A stretch of DNA of 64,000 nt from assembly GCA_965656545.1 (NCBI GenBank), contig CBFHKZ010000005.1:77513-141512 (forward strand). The letters are read 5' to 3'. Source of the stretch: UBA7446 sp965656545. Lineage in GTDB: Bacteria > Bacteroidota > Bacteroidia > Flavobacteriales > Flavobacteriaceae. The notes under the pieces are model-generated. The model worked only from the letters and a program-made list of their open reading frames with translations, made no database searches and was not told the origin of the DNA. The position numbers were made by a program, and so were the translations under genes. Positions 8,982 to 17,350 of this stretch are shown here, in pieces (within the stretch, counting starts at the first letter, position 1; the number at the start of each line of letters is the position of its first letter).

Positions 8982-9013
8982 TTGGCAAGCATTAAAAATA
9001 TTGGCTACATTTG
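8982..9013 (+). promoter_or_regulatory. Promoter of tRNA-Leu(CAA)
   Basis: TTG at 8982-8984, a 21-base spacer and TACATTTG at 9006-9013 match the Bacteroidota sigma-A promoter. The predicted transcript would start near 9020, about 85 bases before the tRNA. Confidence 0.6.
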
Positions 9014-9105
9014 CCGTCCGTTTGCTTCTCGAAAAAGAGAAAAGTATTGGAAATCAGGTGTTGGTAAGCAGCAATTGCGCAGCATCAGAAACCAAATGAC
9101 ATAAT

Positions 9106-9187
9106 GCCTCGGTGGCGGAATTGGTAGACGCGCCGGATTCAAAATCCGGTTCTGCAAGGAGTGTGGGTTCGATTCCCACCCGAGGTA
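9106..9187 (+). tRNA. tRNA-Leu (anticodon CAA)
   Basis: The acceptor GCCTCGG pairs with CCGAGGT and the discriminator is A. The anticodon stem CCGGA/TCCGG encloses the loop TTCAAAA, anticodon CAA at 9140-9142, which decodes UUG. A long variable arm, typical of class II tRNA-Leu, and the T-loop TTCGATT are present. CCA is not encoded. A strong terminator hairpin follows directly. Confidence 0.96.
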
Positions 9188-9191
9188 CTTT

Positions 9192-9216
9192 AAACCCAGC
9201 GCAATGCGCTGGGTTT
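9192..9216 (+). terminator. Terminator hairpin after tRNA-Leu(CAA)
   Basis: AAACCCAGCGC and GCGCTGGGTTT form a perfect 11-bp stem with a three-base loop, followed by TTTTCTG. It may also terminate the convergent minus-strand esterase gene. Confidence 0.85.
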
Positions 9217-9234
9217 TCTGTATAAAAATATGCG

Positions 9235-10146
9235 TTACCGCAACCCATTTATATCATACTGCGACACAAAATTCCATATCAGCGTAGCAGTGTCTTGTCC
9301 CTGGAAGCTGGTTGTAAACCAATTGTGCCCACCGCCGATGTATTTGTAATGCGTTACGGTAACACCAGAATCCCCTTGATCATAAACATACCGCTCAATG
9401 GTCATGCTGCCGTTGGTATCTGAATTGACTGTTGGTGAAGGGTTGGTGTTGTTAAATGCAATCCAATGGTTTAGGACTGTTTGTGTGCCGTTAAAATAGT
9501 TATTTCCGTTATAGGGCAGCGTGTCATCAGCGGTGCCGTGCAAGTGAATCACCGGCATGGGATGCGCAGGGGATGCCGTACAGTCGAGCATGGTGCCCGA
9601 AACAGAAGCCACGGCCGCAAAGATTTCACTCCTGTAGTTGGCAAGCCCATAGGCCATCATACCACCATTCGAATAGCCAGCAGCATAAATGCGATTTTGG
9701 TCAATACTATAGGTGCTTGAAAGTTCGCTGACAAGGGCTGCTATAAAACCAAAATCGGCTGCATTGCTTTTGTTATCACCGCCATTGGGGCAGGTATTCC
9801 AATGTGGCGATCCATCCAAATTACTGCCTTGTGGATACACCAAAATAAAGTTCTCACTTTCGGCTAGTGTGCGCATGTCTGCATAAGCCATGTATTCGCT
9901 TGCATTTCCGCCAAAACCATGAAAATTAAACAGCAGTGGCAATGGGGTTGCACTGTCATAGGCACTGGGCACAAACAAAACATATTCGCGATTAAGACCG
10001 TTGTGCTCAAGGGTTAGGGCATTCTCATTCGCGGTGTTTGATCCTTTGCCATCGTCTTTGTCAACAACAATAACGGTATCCGTTTCGCTACATCCCTCGA
10101 AAAGGAAAACGATTATACATATTAAGGGTAAGATGCTTCTATTCAT
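9235..10146 (-). CDS. Secreted PHB-depolymerase-like esterase, lipoprotein
   Basis: A 303-residue alpha/beta hydrolase of the LpqC/polyhydroxybutyrate depolymerase-like esterase group. It has a lipoprotein signal peptide with lipobox LFEGC (Cys19). LLFNFHGFGGN holds the oxyanion region, AAGYSNGGMMA the nucleophile serine, HLHGTADDTLPYNG the acid region and GGGHNWF the catalytic histidine. Relatives include feruloyl and acetyl-xylan esterases as well as short-chain polyester hydrolases, so the substrate cannot be fixed. It is predicted to be anchored to a membrane facing the periplasm or outside. It stands alone on the minus strand, convergent with the tRNA-Leu gene. Confidence 0.85.
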   Translation of the reverse strand: MNRSILPLICIIVFLFEGCSETDTVIVVDKDDGKGSNTANENALTLEHNGLNREYVLFVPSAYDSATPLPLLFNFHGFGGNASEYMAYADMRTLAESENFILVYPQGSNLDGSPHWNTCPNGGDNKSNAADFGFIAALVSELSSTYSIDQNRIYAAGYSNGGMMAYGLANYRSEIFAAVASVSGTMLDCTASPAHPMPVIHLHGTADDTLPYNGNNYFNGTQTVLNHWIAFNNTNPSPTVNSDTNGSMTIERYVYDQGDSGVTVTHYKYIGGGHNWFTTSFQGQDTATLIWNFVSQYDINGLR

Positions 10147-10165
10147 AACTTTAATCGAAAAGAAT

Positions 10166-10188
10166 TCCTCGAGGCAGAGCCTCGAGGA
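10166..10188. repeat. Perfect 10-bp GC-rich hairpin
   Basis: TCCTCGAGGC and GCCTCGAGGA are complementary around an AGA loop. Each arm also contains the self-palindrome CCTCGAGG. It lies in the 262-base gap between two minus-strand hydrolase genes. It may terminate the upstream metallo-hydrolase transcript, although it is 220 bases from that stop. Otherwise it is a REP-like intergenic element. Confidence 0.6.
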
Positions 10189-10408
10189 TAGTTCGTTTCA
10201 AGAAATTCTTTATTGCAAGGTATGGTATTTAAGCAATTTTCGAAAAGGTGGGGGTTATATTTACATGCATCCGTGTTTCCGCTTTGACTGTCGATAAATA
10301 TGCTATATTTAGTGCTATAATCGACTTACCAAAAGCGAATGTTTTGCGCCATCACGAATGTCTCCTAGCTGCTGATTTTGGTATTTCTAAAACAAATAGC
10401 ATCGCAAA

Positions 10409-11542
10409 CTACCACCACACAGTATTGGGCTCTGGCAATGTTTCGATACGAATGGGCGCTCCTATTTCTGGTGTCACCAAAGGGATGCCAAGTGCTGCAG
10501 CTTCTTTGCGAACCTGCTGTATGGGCGCAGTCCAGGCATGAATGGACAATTTAAACGCACCCCAATGTATGGGCATCATCGCCCTGGCTTTTAAATCAAG
10601 TCCCGCTTGCGCGCTTTCTTTTGGGAACATATGATTGTCGGGCCACATTTTATTGTACTGACCACATTCAACCAATGCAAGGTCAAAAGGGCCGTGGCTT
10701 TCGCCAATTTGCGCAAAGTGCTTTCCATAACCGCTGTCTCCGCTAAAGTATATGTTCGCATCCTTGGATTTTATTACCCACGAACTCCATAACGTACTTT
10801 TGCGATTGCTAAATTTTCTACCCGAAAAATGTTGCGCTGGCGTACATGTCAATTGCATGTTTTTAAACGTCGTTGCTTCCCACCAATCTTTTTCATTGAT
10901 TTTGGCACTGCTAACGCCCCAAGCTTCTAAATGAACACCAACACCAAGCGGAACAAAATAAGCACCCACCTTGTCCTTTAACTTTAATATAGAGGCATAG
11001 TCCAAATGATCGTAGTGGTCGTGCGAGATAATTACGGCATCTATCTGTGGTAAATTTTCAATTTCAATAGGCAATTCATCGCTAAAGCGCTTGTTGCCTA
11101 ACCAAGGGTGTGGCGCAGGAACTTCACTAAGCATGGGGTCTATAAGAATCGTAGTACTGTCGATTTGCATCAAAAAGGTGGAATGCCCAAACCAGTACAA
11201 TCTCGTTCCCTCGTTAAAAGCGGTAATGTCGGCTGTATTTATATTTTTAACTGCTATGTTGTTTTCAGGGATTCCATTTTCGACCTGCTCGAAAAAGAAT
11301 TTTCGGAATATTTTCAGGACTTTATTAAGGCTAACGTCTTTGGCGCTGTCGCTGTCTTGATTTTGAAAAGTACCCGCTTCGAACTGCGCTGAATTTGCAT
11401 ACAGCTCTTGTCGTTGCTTGGTCACATCGCCCCCAAAAGAGGGGTAATACGCAACAAACAGCTGAACGGCAATAACCAGCGCCACTAGCAATGCACCAAC
11501 GTATAATAACATACGGCCTATTCGTTTCTTTATTTTTTTCAA
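10409..11542 (-). CDS. Membrane-anchored MBL-fold metallo-hydrolase (NAPE-PLD/UlaG-like)
   Basis: A 377-residue protein with one N-terminal membrane anchor (about residues 10-32) followed by a metallo-beta-lactamase-fold domain of the COG2220 group. The metal site HxHxDH is seen in ISHDHYDHLD, with further ligands in PAQHFSGR, FSGDSGYG and the late MPIHWGAF. The GHSTFLMQIDSTTILIDPM stretch is characteristic of the NAPE-hydrolysing phospholipase D / lactonase branch. A role in membrane lipid turnover is possible but unproven. A TATCTTTG promoter element at 11576-11583 precedes it. Confidence 0.8.
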   Translation of the reverse strand: MKKIKKRIGRMLLYVGALLVALVIAVQLFVAYYPSFGGDVTKQRQELYANSAQFEAGTFQNQDSDSAKDVSLNKVLKIFRKFFFEQVENGIPENNIAVKNINTADITAFNEGTRLYWFGHSTFLMQIDSTTILIDPMLSEVPAPHPWLGNKRFSDELPIEIENLPQIDAVIISHDHYDHLDYASILKLKDKVGAYFVPLGVGVHLEAWGVSSAKINEKDWWEATTFKNMQLTCTPAQHFSGRKFSNRKSTLWSSWVIKSKDANIYFSGDSGYGKHFAQIGESHGPFDLALVECGQYNKMWPDNHMFPKESAQAGLDLKARAMMPIHWGAFKLSIHAWTAPIQQVRKEAAALGIPLVTPEIGAPIRIETLPEPNTVWW

Positions 11543-11575
11543 TTCGGAGTACTTTTAATAGGGTTTTAATTCCTG

Positions 11576-11583
11576 CAAAGATA
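11576..11583 (-). promoter_or_regulatory. -7 promoter element of the metallo-hydrolase gene
   Basis: TATCTTTG on the minus strand fits TAnnTTTG, 33 bases upstream of the ATG at 11542. No clear TTG sits at the expected spacing. Confidence 0.4.
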
Positions 11584-11593
11584 GCCAAGTGCA

Positions 11594-12028
11594 CTACACC
11601 GCCTTGAGCACATGGGTCACAATGCCCCAAATGATAAGCTCATTGTCTTCGGTTACTTGCAAGGGCTTGTATTGTTCGTTTTCGGGCATCAGCCATACGC
11701 AGTCTTCGGCTACCTTGAGGCGCTTTACGGTAAACTCCCCATCTACAAAGCACACGGCAATTTTACCGTCTTGAGGCTCCAAACTCCGGTCTATGACCAG
11801 TAAATCGCCATCGTCCAGTCCGGCACCCACCATGGATTGTCCTGCCACGCGCGCATAGAACGTAGCGGCCTTGTTTTTAACCACGGCCCTGTCGAGGCTG
11901 ATGCGCACTTCTTTAAAGTCATCTGCTGGCGAGGGAAAGCCTGCCGAAATGCCTTCGCCTGCAAGCCAAACGTCGGCTTCGTTGCTGGTATCGGGGCTAT
12001 AAAAATGGAGGGTTGTTGCTTTTTTCAT
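11594..12028 (-). CDS. umuD: UmuD-like autoproteolytic subunit of DNA polymerase V
   Basis: A 144-residue S24-family protein. The self-cleavage site lies at Ala29-Gly30 in ISAGFPSP. The Ser65 (GQSMVGAG) and Lys102 (TVKRLK) dyad sits at the same spacing as Ser60/Lys97 of E. coli UmuD. After RecA-stimulated cleavage the truncated form activates UmuC for translesion synthesis. There is no helix-turn-helix domain, so it is not LexA. It lies downstream of umuC, overlapping its stop as ATGA, the reverse of the usual umuDC order. Confidence 0.92.
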   Translation of the reverse strand: MKKATTLHFYSPDTSNEADVWLAGEGISAGFPSPADDFKEVRISLDRAVVKNKAATFYARVAGQSMVGAGLDDGDLLVIDRSLEPQDGKIAVCFVDGEFTVKRLKVAEDCVWLMPENEQYKPLQVTEDNELIIWGIVTHVLKAV

Positions 12029-13290
12029 CTTACCGTAATAATATCGTGAATGTCTGTGGTGTAACGGGGCGATAAGTGAGCTTGTTTCATTTTAAAAGTT
12101 CTGCTCAGGTCTTGGTTGGCGAGTTTGATTTTATGCGGGCCATATTTGCGGTGCAATTGGTCAATGCGTTGCATCAGTGCATCGTGGCGGCTGTCTTCGC
12201 CATCAAACAGCGTGAGTTGCTGTGTGTTTTTGGGCACAATTCCCATAACCATTACTCCTGCTTTTTTATACTGAATCCCGTCTTTGAAAATATGTTCCAA
12301 TCCCTTTAGTGCATACTTGCTAATGGTCAAACTCGACTGGGAGGCAAAGGGCATGGTAACCAACATGCCGTTGCGGTATTGCGGCAAGTCGGGCATAAAC
12401 GGATTGCTGCGGACAAACACATAGACCGCATGGCAGCTACTGCCTTGCTTGCGTAGTTTTTCAGCACAAAGCGTTGCATAGGTCGATATGCGTTCGCGCA
12501 CTTCCTCATAGGAGGTAATAAGCGATTCGAAACTGCGGGTGGTGGCAATGGCTTTTTTGGGGGAAGCAATCATTTCCATGGGAATGGTAGCGGTTCCTTC
12601 CAGGTCTTTTTTAAGGCGTAGCCCCACGACACTCATCTGTTTGCGCACCCAATCGTCGCTGAGTTGGGTAAAGTCATAGGCGGTTTTCACCTCGTTGAGT
12701 GCCAATCGGCGTGCGTGTTGACGGCCAATGCCCCAAACGTCTGCAATGGGCAGCCACTTCAGTGCCTTGATGCGCTTTTCTTCCGAGTCAATTACATAGA
12801 CCCCTTTGGTTCTGTCGGCAAATTTTTTGGCCACACGGTTGGCTACTTTGGCAAGACCCTTGCTTGGACCAAGTCCAATGCTAACGGGCATGCCGGTCCA
12901 TTTGTGCACGCGCTTGCGCATTTGTTGCGCATAGGCTTCCATATCGTAGTGCGCAAAGCCATCAAAATGCAAAAATGCCTCGTCAATGCTGTATACTTCT
13001 ACCTCGGGTGTAAATTGACGCAAGACTTCCATCACGCGTTGGCTCATATCGCCATAGAGCGGATAGTTGGACGAAAAAACACGGACATTGTGTTGTCTAA
13101 AAAAAGACGAAAACTTGTGTGCGGGCGCCCCCATGGGTAGTCCAAGGGCTTTGGCCTCGTTACTGCGCGCAATCACACAACCGTCATTGTTAGACAAAAT
13201 AGCAATGGGCTTGTCGTTTAATGTGGGTTGAAAAATGCGCTCACAAGAGGCGTAGAAGTTGTTACAATCGACTAAAGCAAACACATTCAA
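12025..13290 (-). CDS. umuC: UmuC-like Y-family DNA polymerase V catalytic subunit
   Basis: A 421-residue error-prone polymerase. Asp8 in FALVDCNNFYASCE and the Asp103-Glu104 pair in YSIDEAF supply the metal-binding carboxylates. SNNDGCVIARS is the nucleotide-binding segment, and the helix-hairpin-helix (PIADVWGIGRQHARRL), little finger and UmuC-type C-terminal tail follow. It acts in damage-induced mutagenesis with the UmuD-like partner. The 100 bases upstream, shared with the divergent sucA gene, contain two GTAC half-sites and a GCGTT/AACGC dyad but no proven SOS box. Confidence 0.95.
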   Translation of the reverse strand: MNVFALVDCNNFYASCERIFQPTLNDKPIAILSNNDGCVIARSNEAKALGLPMGAPAHKFSSFFRQHNVRVFSSNYPLYGDMSQRVMEVLRQFTPEVEVYSIDEAFLHFDGFAHYDMEAYAQQMRKRVHKWTGMPVSIGLGPSKGLAKVANRVAKKFADRTKGVYVIDSEEKRIKALKWLPIADVWGIGRQHARRLALNEVKTAYDFTQLSDDWVRKQMSVVGLRLKKDLEGTATIPMEMIASPKKAIATTRSFESLITSYEEVRERISTYATLCAEKLRKQGSSCHAVYVFVRSNPFMPDLPQYRNGMLVTMPFASQSSLTISKYALKGLEHIFKDGIQYKKAGVMVMGIVPKNTQQLTLFDGEDSRHDALMQRIDQLHRKYGPHKIKLANQDLSRTFKMKQAHLSPRYTTDIHDIITVR

Positions 13291-13340
13291 AACTACATTT
13301 TTTTACTATACAAAAAGCTGGTTTTTTTCAACAAAATCGT

Positions 13341-13380
13341 GCGTTAATAAACGCAAATGCAGTACATTTGTTTAGTACAA
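13341..13380. promoter_or_regulatory. Divergent umuC/sucA control region with -7 element for sucA
   Basis: TACATTTG at 13363-13370 matches TAnnTTTG, 20 bases upstream of the sucA ATG. Around it are GCGTT-AATA-AACGC (13341-13354) and two GTAC sites (13362-13365 and 13375-13378, nine bases between them). The GTAC pair could be a damage-response operator for umuC. That is inference only. Confidence 0.4.
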
Positions 13381-13390
13381 CCACACCTAG

Positions 13391-16129
13391 ATGGACAAGT
13401 ATTCGTTTCTCAATGCAGCCCACACGGCTCATTTTGCGCAGCTTTACGACCAATACCTCATAAACCCTGATAGCGTAGAGCCCAGCTGGCGTGCTTTTTT
13501 TCAAGGATTTGACTTTGGTATAGAAAATGGCGAACAGCATACCAGCGACGCCATTCCCGAAAGCGTTCTCAAAGAATTTCGTGTCGTAAAACTCATTGAC
13601 GGTTACCGCGGAAGCGGACACCTCTTTACACGCACCAATCCCGTACGAGAGCGTAGAAAATACAAGCCCACCCTTGCCATTGAAAATTTTGGATTGACCC
13701 ACGAAGACCTCGACACCGTGTTTTCGGCGGGTGAAATCGTAGGTGTTGGCCCGGCAAAACTGGCTGATATCATTGTGCACTTGGAGCGCATCTACTGCGA
13801 ATCCATAGGACTGGAGTATATGTTTATCCGTCATCCACAACGTGTAAATTGGATTCAAAAATGGATCAACAAGAACGGCAACCACCCATCGTTTGATGAC
13901 AATGAGAAAAAACACATTCTCAAAAAACTAAATGAGGCCGTTGCTTTTGAGAGCTTCCTACACACCAAATATGTAGGCCAAAAACGCTTTTCCTTAGAAG
14001 GAGGCGAATCCTTGATTCCTGCCTTAGATGCCTTGATTGAAGGTGCCGCCAAAGACGGGGTAGAGGAGTTTGTTGTTGGGATGGCACACCGAGGCCGCCT
14101 CAATACGCTGACCAATATTTTTGGCAAGCCTGCGCAAGATATTTTCAGTGAGTTTGATGGGAAAGACTATGAAGAGGAGGTATTTGACGGCGACGTTAAG
14201 TATCACTTGGGATGGACCTCAAAACGCCTCACAGATGCTGGCTATCAAATAAACATGAACATAGCACCCAACCCTTCTCACCTCGAAGCGGTAAACGCTG
14301 TTGTGGAAGGTATAGCACGTGCAAAACAAGATAAAAACTACAAAGGCGATTCCCGAAAAGTAATGCCCATCCTTATTCATGGCGATGCTGCTATTGCCGG
14401 TCAAGGAGTGGTCTATGAAGTGGTGCAAATGGCACAACTCGACGGCTATAAAACAGGCGGTACCATACATATTGTGGTCAACAATCAAATTGGCTTTACC
14501 ACCAACTACCTAGACGGGCGTTCAAGTACCTATTGTACAGATGTTGCCAAGGTTACCCTTTCCCCCGTGCTGCACATAAATGCCGATGACGTAGAGGCAG
14601 TGGTACACGCCATGCATTTTGCCTTGGCCTACCGCAACCGCTTTTCACGTGATGTATTTATTGACTTGCTCGGCTATAGAAAATACGGCCATAACGAGGG
14701 CGATGAACCGCGATTTACGCAGCCCAAGCTCTACAAAGCCATTGCAAAACAGCAAAACCCACGAGATATCTACGCTGCTAAACTGATGTCTAAAGGCGTT
14801 ATTACCCAAGACGTTTTGGATCAAATGGAAGCCGACTACAAACAAACACTTGAAAAAAAGCTGGAAGATGCGCGACAAGCTTCCAATACGGTCATTACTC
14901 CGTTTATGCAAGACGAATGGACAGGATATCAGCGCGCTAAGCAAGAAGGTATGCTACAGCCTGTTGACACCACCATTGCACTCAATAAATTAGATGCCAT
15001 TGCAGCAACGCTTACGGAGCTTCCTTCAAATAAAAAATTCTTGCGTAAAACTGAGCGCTTGGTAAAAGACCGCAAGGCCATGTATTTTGAGCGCAATCAA
15101 ATGGATTGGGCTATGGGCGAGTTGCTGGCTTACGGATCCTTGCTTTCAGAAGGGCACGATGTGCGTATTTCTGGGCAGGATGTTGAGCGGGGTACGTTCT
15201 CTCACCGCCATGCGGTGATGAAGGTCGAAGATTCTGAAGAAGAAGTGGTGCTTTTAAATAATCTTGATAAATCTCAGGGACGCTTTAATATTTTTAACTC
15301 TTCGCTTTCTGAATACGGCGTTATGGGCTATGACTACGGCTTTGCTATGGCCAGTCCGAATGCCTTGACCATTTGGGAGGCACAGTTTGGTGACTTTAGT
15401 AACGGGGCACAAATCATGATTGATCAGTACCTGTCGTCTGCCGAAGACAAATGGAAAATGCAGAACGGTTTGGTATTGTTCCTTCCCCATGGCTATGAAG
15501 GCCAGGGCGCTGAGCACTCTTCAGCCCGCATGGAACGCTATTTACAGCTTTGTGCCAAAGACAATATGTTTGTGGCTGACGTAACCACTCCGGCCAACCT
15601 ATTCCATATGCTGCGCCGACAGCTTAAATCAACATATAGAAAACCATTGGTCGTATTTACACCCAAAAGTTTGTTGCGACACCCCATGGCCGTTTCTTCC
15701 AAAGAAGCCATGGCAACAGGTCAGTTTATGCCCTTAATCGATGACGACACTGTTAAGTCAAAAGAGGTAAAGACACTGGTGTTGTGTACGGGTAAGTTTT
15801 ATTATGACCTATTTGATGCTCGCGAAACCAAGCAACGCAAAGACGTGGCATTGGTTCGTCTAGAACAATTATTTCCCTTGCCTCAAGATGAGATAGCAGC
15901 CGTTGTGAAAAAATACGCCAATGCAGAAGTAGTGTGGGCACAGGAAGAGCCAAGGAATATGGGTGCATACGGGCATTTGTTGTTACACCTTCCGCAAGCA
16001 CGTGATTTCCGTGTTGCATCTCGCCGTTTTTACGGTGCTCCAGCAGCAGGAAGTTTAACGCGATCCAAGCGTCGCCATCAAGAAATTATTGAGTATGTAT
16101 TTGACAAAACCAAAGACAATATGCGCTAG
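13391..16129 (+). CDS. sucA: 2-oxoglutarate dehydrogenase E1 component
   Basis: A 912-residue thiamine diphosphate-dependent enzyme catalysing decarboxylation of 2-oxoglutarate in the TCA cycle. The N-terminal helix (residues 1-40, MDKYSFLNAAH...LYDQYLINPDSVEPSWRAFF split here) binds the E2 core. The ThDP motif runs from GDAAIAGQG to NNQIGFTTN. HNEGDEPRFTQP and the transketolase pyrimidine domain with HGYEGQGAEHSSAR are intact. The length is normal for the family. It is followed 18 bases later by sucB in one operon. No lpd gene lies nearby, so E3 must be encoded elsewhere. Confidence 0.97.
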   Translation: MDKYSFLNAAHTAHFAQLYDQYLINPDSVEPSWRAFFQGFDFGIENGEQHTSDAIPESVLKEFRVVKLIDGYRGSGHLFTRTNPVRERRKYKPTLAIENFGLTHEDLDTVFSAGEIVGVGPAKLADIIVHLERIYCESIGLEYMFIRHPQRVNWIQKWINKNGNHPSFDDNEKKHILKKLNEAVAFESFLHTKYVGQKRFSLEGGESLIPALDALIEGAAKDGVEEFVVGMAHRGRLNTLTNIFGKPAQDIFSEFDGKDYEEEVFDGDVKYHLGWTSKRLTDAGYQINMNIAPNPSHLEAVNAVVEGIARAKQDKNYKGDSRKVMPILIHGDAAIAGQGVVYEVVQMAQLDGYKTGGTIHIVVNNQIGFTTNYLDGRSSTYCTDVAKVTLSPVLHINADDVEAVVHAMHFALAYRNRFSRDVFIDLLGYRKYGHNEGDEPRFTQPKLYKAIAKQQNPRDIYAAKLMSKGVITQDVLDQMEADYKQTLEKKLEDARQASNTVITPFMQDEWTGYQRAKQEGMLQPVDTTIALNKLDAIAATLTELPSNKKFLRKTERLVKDRKAMYFERNQMDWAMGELLAYGSLLSEGHDVRISGQDVERGTFSHRHAVMKVEDSEEEVVLLNNLDKSQGRFNIFNSSLSEYGVMGYDYGFAMASPNALTIWEAQFGDFSNGAQIMIDQYLSSAEDKWKMQNGLVLFLPHGYEGQGAEHSSARMERYLQLCAKDNMFVADVTTPANLFHMLRRQLKSTYRKPLVVFTPKSLLRHPMAVSSKEAMATGQFMPLIDDDTVKSKEVKTLVLCTGKFYYDLFDARETKQRKDVALVRLEQLFPLPQDEIAAVVKKYANAEVVWAQEEPRNMGAYGHLLLHLPQARDFRVASRRFYGAPAAGSLTRSKRRHQEIIEYVFDKTKDNMR

Positions 16130-16147
16130 TGCGCCAAAACAGGAGTT

Positions 16148-17350
16148 ATGATTTTAGAAATGAAAGTGCCCTCTCCGGGAGAATCCATATCGGAAGTAGA
16201 AATAGCCGAATGGTTGGTTAGTGATGGTGATTATGTAGAAAAAGACCAGACCATTGCCGAAGTAGACTCGGACAAGGCCACCCTTGAGCTTCCCGCAGAA
16301 GAAAGTGGGATCATTACGCTTAAAGCAGAAGAAGGCGATGCCATTGCCGTAGGTGCCGTAGTGTGTCATATAGACACCGCTGCTGCAAAGCCTTCAGGAC
16401 AGGACGCAAAACCCGCTCCAGCCAAAGCAACCGTTTCTCAAGCTGCAGCAACCCCTGCACCTGCTCAAACGAACTATGCTACCGGCACAGCCTCACCAGC
16501 AGCACGAAAAATTATCGCTGAAAAAGGCATAGATACTACTGCCATCTCAGGCACGGGTCGTGACGGTCGTATTACAAAAGAAGACGCCATAAATGCTGTT
16601 CCTTCAATGGGAACACCGGCAGGCGACCGACCAACTTCGCGCAAGAAAATGTCCATGCTACGCCGAAAAGTAGCAGAGCGTCTGGTAGCCGCTAAAAATG
16701 AAACGGCCATGCTCACCACATTTAATGAGGTCAATATGTCGCCCATTTTTGCATTGCGTGCCGAGCATAAAGAAGCCTTTAAGGCAAAACACGAAGTTGG
16801 ACTTGGGTTTATGAGCTTTTTTACCAAAGCCGTAGTACGCGCCCTAAAAGAATTCCCAGACGTAAACTCCATGATTGATGGCAACGAACAAATCCTACAT
16901 GACTACTGCGATATTAGTGTCGCCGTGTCAGGACCTAAAGGACTTATGGTTCCTGTCGTTCGCAATGCCGAAGCCATGAGTTTTAAAGATGTAGAGACTG
17001 AAATTAAGCGTTTGGCCATACGCGCACGTGATGGACAAATCACCGTTGATGAAATGACAGGCGGAACCTTTACCATTTCCAACGGCGGGGTGTTTGGTTC
17101 CATGCTTTCTACCCCTATCATCAATCCACCACAATCGGCAATTTTGGGCATGCACAACATTTTGCAACGTCCCATAGCTGTTGACGGTAAGGTTGAAATT
17201 CACCCCATGATGTATGTGGCCCTTTCTTATGATCACCGCATTATTGATGGCCGTGAGAGTGTGGGCTTTTTGGTAGCAGTAAAAGAAGCACTAGAAGACC
17301 CCGTTGCCTTACTTATGGATGGTGATGCCAAAAAAGCGTTGGAACTTTAG
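16148..17350 (+). CDS. sucB: Dihydrolipoyllysine succinyltransferase, E2 of 2-oxoglutarate dehydrogenase
   Basis: A 400-residue E2 enzyme. One lipoyl domain (residues 1-75) carries the lipoylated lysine in EVDSDKATLELPA. An Ala/Pro-rich linker follows, then the peripheral subunit-binding domain (SPAARKIIAEKGID...GRITKEDA) and the catalytic domain ending with LSYDHRIIDGRES, the active-site His-Asp motif. It transfers the succinyl group to CoA. It is cotranscribed with sucA and overlaps the convergent Nfu gene by four bases. Confidence 0.97.
   Translation: MILEMKVPSPGESISEVEIAEWLVSDGDYVEKDQTIAEVDSDKATLELPAEESGIITLKAEEGDAIAVGAVVCHIDTAAAKPSGQDAKPAPAKATVSQAAATPAPAQTNYATGTASPAARKIIAEKGIDTTAISGTGRDGRITKEDAINAVPSMGTPAGDRPTSRKKMSMLRRKVAERLVAAKNETAMLTTFNEVNMSPIFALRAEHKEAFKAKHEVGLGFMSFFTKAVVRALKEFPDVNSMIDGNEQILHDYCDISVAVSGPKGLMVPVVRNAEAMSFKDVETEIKRLAIRARDGQITVDEMTGGTFTISNGGVFGSMLSTPIINPPQSAILGMHNILQRPIAVDGKVEIHPMMYVALSYDHRIIDGRESVGFLVAVKEALEDPVALLMDGDAKKALEL

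Noticed and set aside
12664..13140. 158-codon plus-strand open frame within umuC.
   Set aside because: It is antisense to a complete umuC with intact motifs and has no recognisable domain.
13362..13378. GTAC-N9-GTAC as a definite SOS box for umuC.
   Set aside because: Only the four-base self-complementary cores match; the flanks do not form a longer dyad, and I cannot confirm a LexA consensus for this lineage.
13328..13915. 195-codon minus-strand open frame over the start of sucA.
   Set aside because: It is a shadow of the highly conserved sucA frame, has no family features and would overlap the sucA promoter.
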